Assembly: GCF_029887935.1 (NCBI RefSeq)
Contig: NZ_JARXRO010000016.1
Span: 78,281 to 142,280 of the forward strand
DNA from: Luteimonas kalidii
Lineage (GTDB): Bacteria > Pseudomonadota > Gammaproteobacteria > Xanthomonadales > Xanthomonadaceae
Length of the DNA stretch: 64,000 nt
Direction of reading: 5' to 3'
The position numbers and the translations under genes were made by a program. Within the stretch, counting starts at the first letter, position 1, and each line of letters begins with the position of its first letter. Positions 50,694 to 59,282 of the stretch are shown here, piece after piece. The notes under the pieces were generated by a model. It saw only the letters and a list, made by a program, of their open reading frames with translations. It ran no database searches and was not told the DNA's origin.

Positions 50694-50996
50694 TCAGGGC
50701 ATGGCGGCAGGCGGGCCTTGCTGGCCCTCGATGCCGTCGATGCCCTCGAAGAATCCAAGCTTGCGCCGCCTGGGCAGGCGCTTGAGCTGCCACTCGGCGC
50801 GCGAGGCGCTGGCGCGGTCGGAATAGGCGCGGCTGGCGAGCAGGCGCACCGGCCCGCGACCTCGGGTGTAGCGCGCGCCGGTACCGGCCGCGTGCGCGGC
50901 CAAGCGCGCATCGACGTCGGTACTGATGCCGGCGTACCAGGTGCCGTCGCCGCATTCGACCAGGTACAGCCACCAGTCGCGGCCACGTGCAGGCAT
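50694..50996 (-). CDS. GIY-YIG domain protein (YhbQ/UPF0213 family)
   Basis: The 100-residue protein is a single GIY-YIG nuclease-like domain: WLYLVECGDGTWYAGIS carries the degenerate GIY and YIG parts, followed by DVDARLAAHAAGTGARYTRGRGP, a conserved Arg and a C-terminal Lys/Arg-rich segment (EWQLKRLPRRRK). The length matches YhbQ. A longer start at ATG 51032 overlaps the HxlR stop (ATGA) and would add 12 residues; coupling favours it while family length favours 50996. The stop is two bases after the mdtC end, on the opposite strand. A structure-specific DNA role is known for the family only in part. Confidence 0.85.
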   Translation of the reverse strand: MPARGRDWWLYLVECGDGTWYAGISTDVDARLAAHAAGTGARYTRGRGPVRLLASRAYSDRASASRAEWQLKRLPRRRKLGFFEGIDGIEGQQGPPAAMP

Positions 50997-51028
50997 CGCG
51001 GGCCGCGGCACCGTGCATCGCGCGCGAC

Positions 51029-51421
51029 TCATCCGGGCCCGTGCTCCGCCGCATGGCGGGCACGCGCCGCTGCCAGTTCCGGCAGGTGTTCCACGGTCCA
51101 CGCGTACAGCGCGTGCAGGGGCACCACGAGGCTGCGTCCCAGCCCGGTCAGGGCGTACTCGACCTGGGGCGGCACGGCCGGCCGCACGGTGCGCGTCACC
51201 AGTCCGTCGCGCTCCATGCGCCTGAGGGTGAAGGTGAGCATGCGCTGCGAAATATCGCCGACCGCGCGCTGCAGCGCGCGATGACGCAGCGGCCCCGGCC
51301 AGAGCGCATGGATCACGAACACGGTCCAGCGATCGCCGATGCCGGCCAGCACGTCGGCCGCCGCACGCAGCCCGTCGTCCGGGATGGTCCCAAGGGGAAC
51401 ATGCGTGTGCGTAGCGCCCAT
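51029..51421 (-). CDS. HxlR family transcriptional regulator
   Basis: The 130-residue winged-helix protein has the HxlR core: GDRWTVFVIHALWPGPLRHRALQRAVGDISQRMLTFTLRRMERDGLVTRTVRPAVPPQVEYALTGLG, split over residues 29-95, but lacks the usual N-terminal Cys before the HTH. It is divergent from the VOC gene across a 79-base gap, so it probably controls that gene. Its end overlaps the GIY-YIG gene (ATGA with the longer start). Confidence 0.9.
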   Translation of the reverse strand: MGATHTHVPLGTIPDDGLRAAADVLAGIGDRWTVFVIHALWPGPLRHRALQRAVGDISQRMLTFTLRRMERDGLVTRTVRPAVPPQVEYALTGLGRSLVVPLHALYAWTVEHLPELAAARARHAAEHGPG

Positions 51422-51433
51422 GCCGGTGCCTGC

Positions 51434-51461
51434 TTGTACGGAAACGACCGCAGCCTATCAT
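51434..51461 (+). promoter_or_regulatory. Candidate promoter of VOC gene
   Basis: TTGTAC (51434-51439), 16-base spacer, TATCAT (51456-51461), in the HxlR/VOC divergent region. The predicted start near 51468 leaves a 30-base leader with a GGAG site. Confidence 0.4.
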
Positions 51462-51500
51462 CGGGATGCGAACTGCCCCGCGACATCGATGGAGCACCAC

Positions 51501-51887
51501 ATGGTTTCGATGCACCTGGTTCCGATGCTGCCGGTGCGCAGCATGCCGGCGGCCGTCGACTTCTACCGCCGGCTCGGCTTCGAGGTCGAGCAGCGCAACG
51601 ACCAGTGGCGCTGGGCGCGCGTGGCGTTGGGCGATTGCCGGCTGATGCTGGACGAGTCGATCGACGTGCATCCCGGTGCGCCGCGCAGCGGCGTGCTGTA
51701 CCTGTATCCGGACGACGTGGCCGGCTACCACGCGATGGTGCGCGGCAACGGCGTCGAGGTGCCCGCGCTGGAGACCACGTTCTACGGCATGACCGAATTC
51801 CGGATCGCCGATCCCGACGGCAACCGGCTGTGGATCGGCCAGGAGGGCGCGGCCCTGCCCTCCGCTGCGCCGGACGCCGGGGGCTGA
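51501..51887 (+). CDS. VOC family protein (glyoxalase/bleomycin-resistance fold)
   Basis: The 128-residue protein is a single vicinal-oxygen-chelate domain: MHLVPMLPVRSMPAAVDFYRRLGFEVE at the start and EFRIADPDGNRLWIGQ at the end, both standard. Such proteins bind metals and act in detoxification or antibiotic binding; the substrate is not evident. GGAG (51491-51494) six bases before ATG 51501 decides the start over ATG 51489. The adjacent HxlR regulator suggests induction by an electrophile or drug. Confidence 0.88.
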   Translation: MVSMHLVPMLPVRSMPAAVDFYRRLGFEVEQRNDQWRWARVALGDCRLMLDESIDVHPGAPRSGVLYLYPDDVAGYHAMVRGNGVEVPALETTFYGMTEFRIADPDGNRLWIGQEGAALPSAAPDAGG

Positions 51888-52020
51888 CGCCGACGCGAGG
51901 CGTTCGCGCGGCTGCCGACGCGGTCGAGGCGCAAGCGCGCGACGCATCCGGCAGACCAGCGTTGGCCGTGGCTGCCCGCGCGCACCGGCTATCCAGTGCG
52001 CGCAGGTCGCGAGGCACGTT

Positions 52021-52974
52021 TTACTTCTTCGGCGCCAGGTAGCCGTGCATCTTCAGCCAGCGCACCCAGGCGTCGAACCAGCCGGTGCTGGTGGTGTCCT
52101 TGGAGTACATGCCGAAGCCGTGGCCACCGCGCTCGTAGTAGTGGAACTCCACCGGGCGCCCGGCCTTCTGCCAGCTCTCGATCAGGCCGAAGCCGGCATT
52201 GGAGAACAGGCCATCGTCCGCCGCCAGGGCGACGAACAGCGGCGGCGCGTCGGCCGGGACCTCCAGCGCGGAGATCGGGCCGTAGACGTTGCCGATAAAG
52301 GCCGGCTTCGCGTCCTCGCCCGACAGCGCGGTGACCATCGTGAGCATGGCGCCGGCCGAGAAGCCGATCATGCCGATGCGGTCGGGATCGACGTTCCACT
52401 CGCTGGCGCGGCTGCGCACCAGCGCGAAGGCGGCACGCGAATCGGCCAGCTGCGGCGCGAGCATGGTGGCCGACTCGCGCGAACCCGGGTCGCGCGGCGG
52501 GCGCGGTCCGGACAGCATCTGGCGGATCGACTGCGCGAAGCCGTCGAGGTCGGCCGGCGTCTGGTTGAGCCGGTACTTGAGTACGAACGCGGCCACGCCC
52601 TGCTCGGCCAGCGCGCGCGCCACGTCCCAGCCCTCGTTCTCCATCGACAGCGAGCGGAAGCCGCCGCCGGGAGCCACGATCACCGCCGCGCCGGTGGCCT
52701 TGCCGGCCTCGGGCAGGAACGGCGTGAGCGTGGCTTCGGTCACGTTGCGCGCGAACACGCGCTCGTACTGGCGGTGCCAGGATTCGTCGACGGTCGCATC
52801 GGGCAGCGGGCCGGTCCCGAGCGCGATCGCGTCGGGCTGGGCCGGAACCTCGATAGGCACCATGGCGTCGTCCTGCGCGCTGGCGGCGGTCGACCACAGC
52901 AGCGCCACGGCCAGGATCACGCGCCAGCGTTGACGGCCGGGGCGGGTGCGAGGAAGGGGTTGTGTCTGGCTCAT
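52021..52974 (-). CDS. Secreted alpha/beta-hydrolase esterase
   Basis: The 317-residue enzyme has a signal peptide (cleavage near ASA-QDD, residue 33) and an alpha/beta-hydrolase fold of the BD-FAE/acetyl-xylan-esterase type: APGGGFRSLSMENEGWDVARAL (oxyanion), GFSAGA (Ser near 202), AADDG (Asp) and GGHGFGMY (His). These release acetyl or feruloyl groups from plant cell-wall polysaccharide. It lies 100 bases downstream of the GH3 gene on the same strand, so the pair likely forms an operon for xylan or similar side-chain removal. Confidence 0.87.
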   Translation of the reverse strand: MSQTQPLPRTRPGRQRWRVILAVALLWSTAASAQDDAMVPIEVPAQPDAIALGTGPLPDATVDESWHRQYERVFARNVTEATLTPFLPEAGKATGAAVIVAPGGGFRSLSMENEGWDVARALAEQGVAAFVLKYRLNQTPADLDGFAQSIRQMLSGPRPPRDPGSRESATMLAPQLADSRAAFALVRSRASEWNVDPDRIGMIGFSAGAMLTMVTALSGEDAKPAFIGNVYGPISALEVPADAPPLFVALAADDGLFSNAGFGLIESWQKAGRPVEFHYYERGGHGFGMYSKDTTSTGWFDAWVRWLKMHGYLAPKK

Positions 52975-53074
52975 CTCTGGACTCCGTGTTGGCGGGACAG
53001 GGACCGGTGCCGTTGGTGGTTCGGCGGGACCGGCGGAAGGGGCGGAGCGCCCGCAGCGCGGCGGGGCAGCCGCG

Positions 53075-55756
53075 TCAGCGGGGAATCGCGCGCGCGTGTT
53101 CGATTGCGAATGCCGTCGAGCGCGCGGCCACGCCGGTATCGGGCTGGCCGGACCCCACCGAGATCCGGTAGCGGCCGGGCATCACCAGGCGCGTGCCGTC
53201 GGCATCCACCGCGCTGAGATCGCGCGGATCGAGGTCGAAGCTCAGCGTGCGCGCTTCGCCGGGCGCCAGGTGCACGCGCCGGAAGCCGCGCAGCGCCAGC
53301 CGCGGCAGGTCGTCGCGTTCGGGAAACACCAGGTACAGCTGCGCCACCTCGTCGCCGGCGCGCGCGCCCGTGTTGCGCACCTGCGTGGTCACCCGCAGCC
53401 CCTCGTGCGCGCCGCCGGCAGCCTGCTGCAGCTGCAGCGGGGTGTACTCGAAACGGGTGTAGCTCAGGCCGTGGCCGAACGGATACACCGGCGCGCCTTC
53501 GAAATAGCGATAGGTGCGCCCGCGCATGTCGTAGTCGCCGAACGGCGGCAGATCGTCCACCGAGCGGTAGAACGTCAGCGGCAGGCGCCCGGCCGGATTG
53601 ACGTGCCCGGCGATCACGTTGCCCACCGCCAAACCACCGGACTGGCCCGGGTACCAGGCTTCGACGATCGCGTCGGCGTGGCGTTTCGCCCACGCCAGGT
53701 TGACCTGGCTGCCGTTCATCAGCACCACCACCAGCGGCTTGCCCGTGGCCCGCGCGGCCTCCAGCAACGCCTGCTGGTCGGCCAGCAGGTCGAGCGAGGT
53801 CTTGTCGCCGCCCTTGAAGCCGGGCACCTCGATCGGTGCCTCCTCGGCCTCGAGGTCGGAGGTCAGGCCGACCACCGCCACCAGCACGTCGCTCGCGTCG
53901 GCGACCGCGCGCATGTCGTCCATCGGCGTGACCGACACCCGCTTCCACAGCAGGCCGATCCCGGTGAGGATGCGCGCCTGCGTCCGCACCGTGATCGGGT
54001 AGCGGCGCCCGCCTTCCAGCGGCACGGTCTTCATCGTCGGCAGGCTGTTCCACGAGGCGCCGGCGAGATCGACGAAGGGCTTGCCGTCGAATTCCATCTC
54101 GCCGTTGAAGCCGCCGATGCCCAGACGGTAGTGCCCCGTTTCCGGCGGGACGAGATAGCCGGTCCATTCCACCTGGTGCACGTCGCGCACCTGCGCCAGA
54201 TCCAGGCTGCGCGAGTTGACGTCGGGCTCGACCCGGCTGACCACGGGCTCCGTATCGAAACCGGTACGCGCGATCCAGGCATCGAGCTCGCCCGGCGCGA
54301 AGCGCGCGGGCGGCGCCTCCGCGGCGTTGTAGTAACGCGCCAGCAGCCCGGGTGCGCCGTCGGGCGTGCGCAGCGCACTGGTGGGAACGGGATCGCCGTC
54401 GGTGTAGGTCTCGCCGAACGCGGCGTGGCGCACCTGCGCCTGCGGCATCGCGCGGCGCAGGCCTTCGAGCACCGACACCGGCGGCGCCGACTGCGGCGAG
54501 GAATAGTTCCCGCGCAGCACCCGGGTGGCATCGCCCAGCGGTCCGATCACGCCGATCCTGGCATCGGCGCGCAGCGGCAGCACGCCATCGTTCTTCAGCA
54601 GCACCAGGCTCTTCTCCGCCGCCTCCAGCGCGAGCTCGCCGTGTTCCGGCGCCCCGACCACGTCCGGCGAGACGGTGTGGGTGGACAGCGCGCGCAGCCC
54701 CGGCAGGTCGCCGTTGCGGTAGCGCGCGGCGAACAGGCGCACCAGCGCGCGATCGATATCGGCCAGGGTGATCAGGCCGCGCGCGAGCGCTTCGCGGTAG
54801 GGCTCGGTGAGTCCGTCGGTATCGGTGAGCGTGGCGCCGTTGCATTCGCTGTCCACGCCCGCGCGCAGCGCCGCGGCCACCGCGGCGGCCGCATCGGGCG
54901 CGAAATGGTGGTTCCGGTGGATGTCGCCGACGGCGTCGCAGTCGGACACCACGTAGCCATCGAAGCCCCAGTCGCGGCGCAGCACGTCGCCCAGCAGCCA
55001 TTCGCTGGCGCAGGCCGGCACGCCGTCGACGCGGTTGTAGGCGCACATGATCGAACCCGCGCCGCCCTCGACGATCGCTGCGCGGAACGCGGGCAGGTAG
55101 GTGTCTTCCACGTCGCGACGCGACACGAAGACGTTGGCGTGGTGGCGCGTGGATTCCGGGCCGCTGTGGACCGCGTAATGCTTGGGCGTGGCGATCACGT
55201 CGTACTCGCCCGGGCGCTCCCCCTGCACCCCGCGCACGTAGGCCACGCCCATGCGCGCGGCGAGGAAGGGATCCTCGCCGTAGGTTTCCTGGCCGCGGCC
55301 CCAGCGCGGATCGCGGAAGATGTTGATGTTCGGCGACCAGGTGTTGAGCCCGGTACCGATGCGCCCCGTGCGCCCGGTCTCGCGCGCGAGCGCATGCAGG
55401 CCGCGCACCTCGGTGCCGATCACGCCGGCCACGCGTCGCACGAGCGCTTCGTCGAAGGTGGCGGCCAGGCCGACGGGCTCGGGGAAGTTCGTGGTGGGCA
55501 GCGTGCCCAGTGCGCCGTGCAGCGATTCGGTCCACCAGTTGTAGCGCGGCACGTCGAGGCGCGGGATCGCCGGCGCGGTGTTGAGCAACTGGCCGAGCTT
55601 TTCGTCGCTCGTCATGCGCGCGACCAGCGCCTCGGCCAGGGCCTGCGCCTCGGGCGGCGCGGCGGGCGCGCGGTCCTGCGCCGGCAGCGAAGCGGCAGCG
55701 AGCAGCAGGACCACGGCGGGCAGCAGGCGGCACATGCGGTCGAAGCGGTGCGTCAT
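53075..55756 (-). CDS. Secreted GH3 glycoside hydrolase with PA14 domain
   Basis: The 893-residue enzyme has a signal peptide (about 1-27) and a GH3 N-terminal barrel with nucleophile Asp272 in GYVVSDCDAV. It also has the GH3 C-terminal domain, with a PA14 domain inserted at about 480-625, and a fibronectin-III-like end (about 780-885). The PNINIFRDPRWGRGQETYGEDPFL and NWWTESLHG motifs fit the beta-xylosidase/alpha-arabinosidase branch better than plain beta-glucosidases. AAGGGGAC lies five bases before the ATG. The esterase gene follows. GGAGGT/ACCTCC (55831-55854) upstream could be regulatory. Exact sugar specificity cannot be read. Confidence 0.9.
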   Translation of the reverse strand: MTHRFDRMCRLLPAVVLLLAAASLPAQDRAPAAPPEAQALAEALVARMTSDEKLGQLLNTAPAIPRLDVPRYNWWTESLHGALGTLPTTNFPEPVGLAATFDEALVRRVAGVIGTEVRGLHALARETGRTGRIGTGLNTWSPNINIFRDPRWGRGQETYGEDPFLAARMGVAYVRGVQGERPGEYDVIATPKHYAVHSGPESTRHHANVFVSRRDVEDTYLPAFRAAIVEGGAGSIMCAYNRVDGVPACASEWLLGDVLRRDWGFDGYVVSDCDAVGDIHRNHHFAPDAAAAVAAALRAGVDSECNGATLTDTDGLTEPYREALARGLITLADIDRALVRLFAARYRNGDLPGLRALSTHTVSPDVVGAPEHGELALEAAEKSLVLLKNDGVLPLRADARIGVIGPLGDATRVLRGNYSSPQSAPPVSVLEGLRRAMPQAQVRHAAFGETYTDGDPVPTSALRTPDGAPGLLARYYNAAEAPPARFAPGELDAWIARTGFDTEPVVSRVEPDVNSRSLDLAQVRDVHQVEWTGYLVPPETGHYRLGIGGFNGEMEFDGKPFVDLAGASWNSLPTMKTVPLEGGRRYPITVRTQARILTGIGLLWKRVSVTPMDDMRAVADASDVLVAVVGLTSDLEAEEAPIEVPGFKGGDKTSLDLLADQQALLEAARATGKPLVVVLMNGSQVNLAWAKRHADAIVEAWYPGQSGGLAVGNVIAGHVNPAGRLPLTFYRSVDDLPPFGDYDMRGRTYRYFEGAPVYPFGHGLSYTRFEYTPLQLQQAAGGAHEGLRVTTQVRNTGARAGDEVAQLYLVFPERDDLPRLALRGFRRVHLAPGEARTLSFDLDPRDLSAVDADGTRLVMPGRYRISVGSGQPDTGVAARSTAFAIEHARAIPR

Positions 55757-56303
55757 GGTGTCCCCTTGTGTCGCGGACCGATGGCGCCTGCGCCCGCATC
55801 CGCGCGGGGCGGGGGATGGGCGCGACGTCGTCGGAGGTACAAGGCTGCCCACCTCCGCCGGCCGGTACCAATCGAATTACGGGTATGCGTCATAACCGTT
55901 TAGGGATGCGGACGCGCCGCGGTGCAGGTGCGACCGGTAGACAGCGCATGCGGCGGACGCGTTGCGACGTGCAGGCGTCCACCCGCGGGAAGCGGTCGCG
56001 GCTGTCGCCGGCATGCGGCCTTCGCCGCGTCCGATGCACGCGTGAGGCCGGATGCATGCGCGCACCAAGGCGCCGGAGATGCGCGCAAGGCATCCCTCTC
56101 GTTCGCTGCGACGCCTGCTGCGCGGACGCCAGGCGGAACCCGTGTCCAGGGCCACGGCGTCACGCGCGGATCGCCCCGCGGCTGTCCGGATTCCGAGGCC
56201 GACGCGTCCTCACCCGATCCTCGTTCAGCCGCATTCATGTGCCGCCACGCGCATGCACGCGCAGTCACGCGGCCCCGACGAACCCTCTGCTCCACTTCCG
56301 CGC
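55757..56303. other. Gene-free stretch between GH3 and the amino-sugar-like cluster
   Basis: This 547-base divergent region has an inverted repeat GGAGGT/ACCTCC (55831-55836 and 55849-55854) and the only A+T-rich patch nearby (55870-55908, possible promoter zone for GH3). No reading frame within it looks coding. Confidence 0.4.
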
Positions 56304-57290
56304 ATGACCCCCGTGCTGCAGATGCCCGCTCCCGCCCCGCCCGCCACGCTCGAGGCGCGCGCACGCGCGCGGCTGCGCGTCGAAGGCGCCCTGCCGCTGC
56401 CAGGCCGTGGCCACACGCTCGACCGCTGGCGCGCGCTCGCCGCGATGGGCGCGGAGGACCTGGCGCTGGTGAAGGTGCTGGAGGCCCATCACGACGCGGT
56501 CGCGATCCTGGCGGAGCTGGGTGGCGCGCCAGCGCCGGCCGGCACCCTGCTCGCGGTGTGGGCGGCCGAAGGTCCGCAGTCGACCGTGCGCCTGCACGAC
56601 GACGGCCACGGTCCGCGCCTGCACGGGCGCAAGCCCTGGTGCTCGGGCGCCGGCTTCATCGACGCGGCCCTGCTCACCGTGCAGGCCGGCGATGCGCGCC
56701 AGCTGGTGCGGGTGTCGACGTCGTCCTCCGGCATCACGCGCCCGGCGTCGGGCTGGGAAGCCGTCGGCATGGCCGCGATCGAGAGCGGACCCGTCGACTT
56801 CGACAACGTGCGCTGCGAACCGGTCGGCGCGCCAGGCGCGTACCTCGCGCGACCGGGCTTCTGGCACGGCGGGGCGGGGATCGCCGCCTGCTGGTTCGGC
56901 GCGGCGACCGCGATCGCCGCGCGCATGGCCGACCCGGCACGCGTCGCGCGCGACCCGCATCTGGCCGCGCACCTGGGCCGCGCCGACATGGCGCTCGGCG
57001 GCGCCGCCGCGCTGCTGCGCGAACTCGCGGCCCGGATCGATGCCGATCCCGCGCGGCCCTACCGGCGCGAGGTGGTGCGGGTGCGCTCCGTGGTCGAACG
57101 CGCCTGCCACGACGTGCTCGACGCCGCCGGCCGTGCGCTCGGCCCCGGCCCGCTGTGCGGCGACCGCGTCCACGCGCAGCGCTGCGCGGACCTGTCAGTG
57201 TTCGTGCGCCAGAGCCACGCCGACCGCGACTGGGCGGCACTGGGCCAGGACGTGGCCGCGATCGAAGGAGCGACCCCATGGCCGCTGTGA
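56304..57290 (+). CDS. Short acyl-CoA-dehydrogenase-like flavoprotein
   Basis: The 328-residue protein resembles acyl-CoA dehydrogenases over the middle (HGRKPWCSGAGFIDAALLTVQAG, a flavin/substrate loop) and the C-terminal helical bundle (VVERACHDVLDAAGRALGP). It is about 50 residues shorter than typical members (about 380), and the usual C-terminal GGxGY...Glu region is replaced by GPGPLCGDRVHAQRCADLSVFVRQSHADRD. That ending, with His and Arg-Asp, is more like group D flavin monooxygenases than true dehydrogenases; this is inference. It starts a cluster of four overlapping genes; the next ATG lies 13 bases inside it. Confidence 0.75.
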   Translation: MTPVLQMPAPAPPATLEARARARLRVEGALPLPGRGHTLDRWRALAAMGAEDLALVKVLEAHHDAVAILAELGGAPAPAGTLLAVWAAEGPQSTVRLHDDGHGPRLHGRKPWCSGAGFIDAALLTVQAGDARQLVRVSTSSSGITRPASGWEAVGMAAIESGPVDFDNVRCEPVGAPGAYLARPGFWHGGAGIAACWFGAATAIAARMADPARVARDPHLAAHLGRADMALGGAAALLRELAARIDADPARPYRREVVRVRSVVERACHDVLDAAGRALGPGPLCGDRVHAQRCADLSVFVRQSHADRDWAALGQDVAAIEGATPWPL

Positions 57291-58033
57291 CCGTGCGACG
57301 CATCGTCGGCGCGGGCAACGACGAGGCCGAGTGGCGCGCGTCGCGCTGGCTGGGGGACCTGGCCGACAAGGACGCCGGCGTGCTGCTGTCGGGCCACCGC
57401 CGGCTGCTGGTGCTCTCGCCCCATCCCGACGACGAGACCCTGGCCTGCGGCGGACTGATGCACGCGGCCGCGCGCGCGGGACTGGAGGTGGCGCTGCTCG
57501 CGGTCACCGATGGCGAAGCCTGCTATCCCGGCGATCGCGCCTGGACGCGCGCACGCCTGCGCAGCCATCGCCCGCGGGAACTGGCGCATGCGCTCGCGGC
57601 CCTGGACGTGGACGCGCGCATCTATCGCGCCGGGCTGCCGGATGGCGGCGTGTCGAGCGCGTTCGACATCCTGCTGGCGGCGATCAACAGCCTCATCCGT
57701 CCCGGCGACCTGGTGCTGGCGCCGTGGGAGCGCGACGGCCATCCGGACCACGATGCCGTCGGCAACGCCGCGTTGCGCGCCGTGCCCGCCACCGGCGCGC
57801 GCCTGCTGCGCTATCCGGTGTGGGCCTGGCACTGGCTCGACCCGGCCGCCGCGCACGCACCGTTCAATGCCTTCCGCGTGCCGCTGTCGCCCGCCGCGCA
57901 CGCCGCCAAGCGCGAGGCGGTCGCGTGCTTCGCCTCGCAGCTCGGCACCGGCGTGCCGCCGGTCGCCGATCCGATCCTTCCGCCGCACGTGGTCGCGCGC
58001 TTCGAGCGTCCGTTCGAGGTCTACCTGCGGTGA
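57278..58033 (+). CDS. PIG-L family N-acetylglucosamine deacetylase
   Basis: The 251-residue zinc enzyme has the PIG-L motifs LSPHPDDE (49-53) and GHPDHDAVG (155-159) that bind the metal and supply the catalytic Asp. The family deacetylates GlcNAc in GPI anchors, mycothiol, bacillithiol and some antibiotics. Its start overlaps the upstream gene by 13 bases and has AAGGAG seven bases before ATG 57278. The stop overlaps the next GTG (GTGA). No signal peptide is seen. Confidence 0.93.
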   Translation: MAAVTVRRIVGAGNDEAEWRASRWLGDLADKDAGVLLSGHRRLLVLSPHPDDETLACGGLMHAAARAGLEVALLAVTDGEACYPGDRAWTRARLRSHRPRELAHALAALDVDARIYRAGLPDGGVSSAFDILLAAINSLIRPGDLVLAPWERDGHPDHDAVGNAALRAVPATGARLLRYPVWAWHWLDPAAAHAPFNAFRVPLSPAAHAAKREAVACFASQLGTGVPPVADPILPPHVVARFERPFEVYLR

Positions 58034-58626
58034 GTCTGGCGCAGTACTTCGACTCGGTGTGGCGCGAAGGGGAGGACCCGTTCGGCTACCGCCACCGCTG
58101 GTACGAGGCGCGCAAGCGCGACCTGCTGCTGGCCACCCTGACGCGCCCGACGTACGACCGCGCCTGGGAGATCGGCTGCGCCAACGGCGAACTCACGCGC
58201 GCCCTGGCGCCACGCTGCGCATCGCTGCTCGCCACCGACCTGCATCCGCGCGCGGTGGCGGTCGCGCGGCAGGCCTGCGCGGACCGGGCGCACGTGCGCA
58301 TCGAACGCATGGAACATCCTCGCCAGTGGCCCGCGGGCGTGTTCGACCTGGTGGTCGTGGGCGAGATGGGCTACTACCTCGACGACGCCGCGCTGGATGC
58401 GTTCGCCGACAGGCTGGCGGCCAGCCTCACGCCGGGGGCGCTGCTGCTGGCCTGCCACTGGCGCCACGATTTCGAGGGCCGCGGCAGCCCCGCCGATGCG
58501 GTGCATGCACGGCTGGGCGCGATCGCGGGGCTGGCCCCGGTGCTGCGCTATGCCGATGCCGATTTCGTGCTCGAAGGCTGGAGCGGCGATTTCGTCTCGC
58601 CCGCACAGCGGGAGGGCCTGCGGTGA
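58030..58626 (+). CDS. SAM-dependent methyltransferase, NodS-like
   Basis: The 198-residue protein has the SAM-binding motif WEIGCANGELT (46-56) and the NodS-like layout: an N-terminal YFDSVWREGEDPFGYRHRWYEARKRDLLLATL, post-I acidic TDLHPRA, and FDLVVVGEMGYYLDD. NodS methylates the amine of deacetylated chitooligosaccharide in Nod factor synthesis. In this cluster it follows a deacetylase, the same order of reactions. GTG start overlaps the PIG-L stop; stop overlaps the next GTG. Confidence 0.88.
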   Translation: MSLAQYFDSVWREGEDPFGYRHRWYEARKRDLLLATLTRPTYDRAWEIGCANGELTRALAPRCASLLATDLHPRAVAVARQACADRAHVRIERMEHPRQWPAGVFDLVVVGEMGYYLDDAALDAFADRLAASLTPGALLLACHWRHDFEGRGSPADAVHARLGAIAGLAPVLRYADADFVLEGWSGDFVSPAQREGLR

Positions 58627-59282
58627 TCGGCGTCCTGGTGCCTGCGCACGACGAGGCCGCGCTGATCGGCGGATGCCTGGACGCGATACGCGCCGCGGCC
58701 GCATGTCCGCGGCTGGAGGGCGAGCCGGTCCTCGTCGTGGTGGCGCTCGACCGCTGCCGCGACGACTCCGCCCGCATCTGTGCCGATGCGGGGGTGGCGA
58801 CCGTGCGCCTGGACGCGCGCAACGTCGGCCGCGCGCGTGCCGCGGCGGCGGAGTCGCTGCTGCAGGCCGGCGTGCGCTGGCTGGCCTCGACCGATGCCGA
58901 CAGCCGCGTGCCGCGGGACTGGCTGTCGGCGCAGGTGGCCTGCGGCGCGGACGCGTTCTGCGGCACGGTCCGGGTCGGCGACTGGCTCGACTACGGCGCC
59001 GCGGTACGCGAAGCCTTCTTCGCGCGCGAACACCATCGCGACGAGCACCCGCACGTGCACGGCGCCAACCTCGGCGTCGCCGCGGCCGCCTACCGCGCGG
59101 CGGGCGGATTCCCGCCGCTGGCCGCGCACGAGGATCATGCGCTGGTGCGGGCACTCGCCGACGCCGGCTGCTCGATCGCCCGTCACGCCGCGCCCGCGGT
59201 CACCACCAGCGCCAGACGCGATGCCCGCGCGCGCCAGGGCTTCGGCGACCACCTGCTCGCACTCGAACACGCCCTGGCCTGA
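58623..59282 (+). CDS. Family-2 glycosyltransferase
   Basis: The 219-residue protein has the GT2 start MIGVLVPAHDEAALIGGCLDAI, a nucleotide-binding Asp in VVALDRCRDDS, and the DxD-type metal site STDADSRVP (91-94), followed by GANLGVAAAAYRAAGGFPPLAAHEDHALV. It is soluble, with no clear membrane helix, and short for GT2, lacking C-terminal extensions. It is last in the four-gene cluster and overlaps the methyltransferase stop (GTGA). The sugar donor is unknown. Confidence 0.9.
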   Translation: MIGVLVPAHDEAALIGGCLDAIRAAAACPRLEGEPVLVVVALDRCRDDSARICADAGVATVRLDARNVGRARAAAAESLLQAGVRWLASTDADSRVPRDWLSAQVACGADAFCGTVRVGDWLDYGAAVREAFFAREHHRDEHPHVHGANLGVAAAAYRAAGGFPPLAAHEDHALVRALADAGCSIARHAAPAVTTSARRDARARQGFGDHLLALEHALA

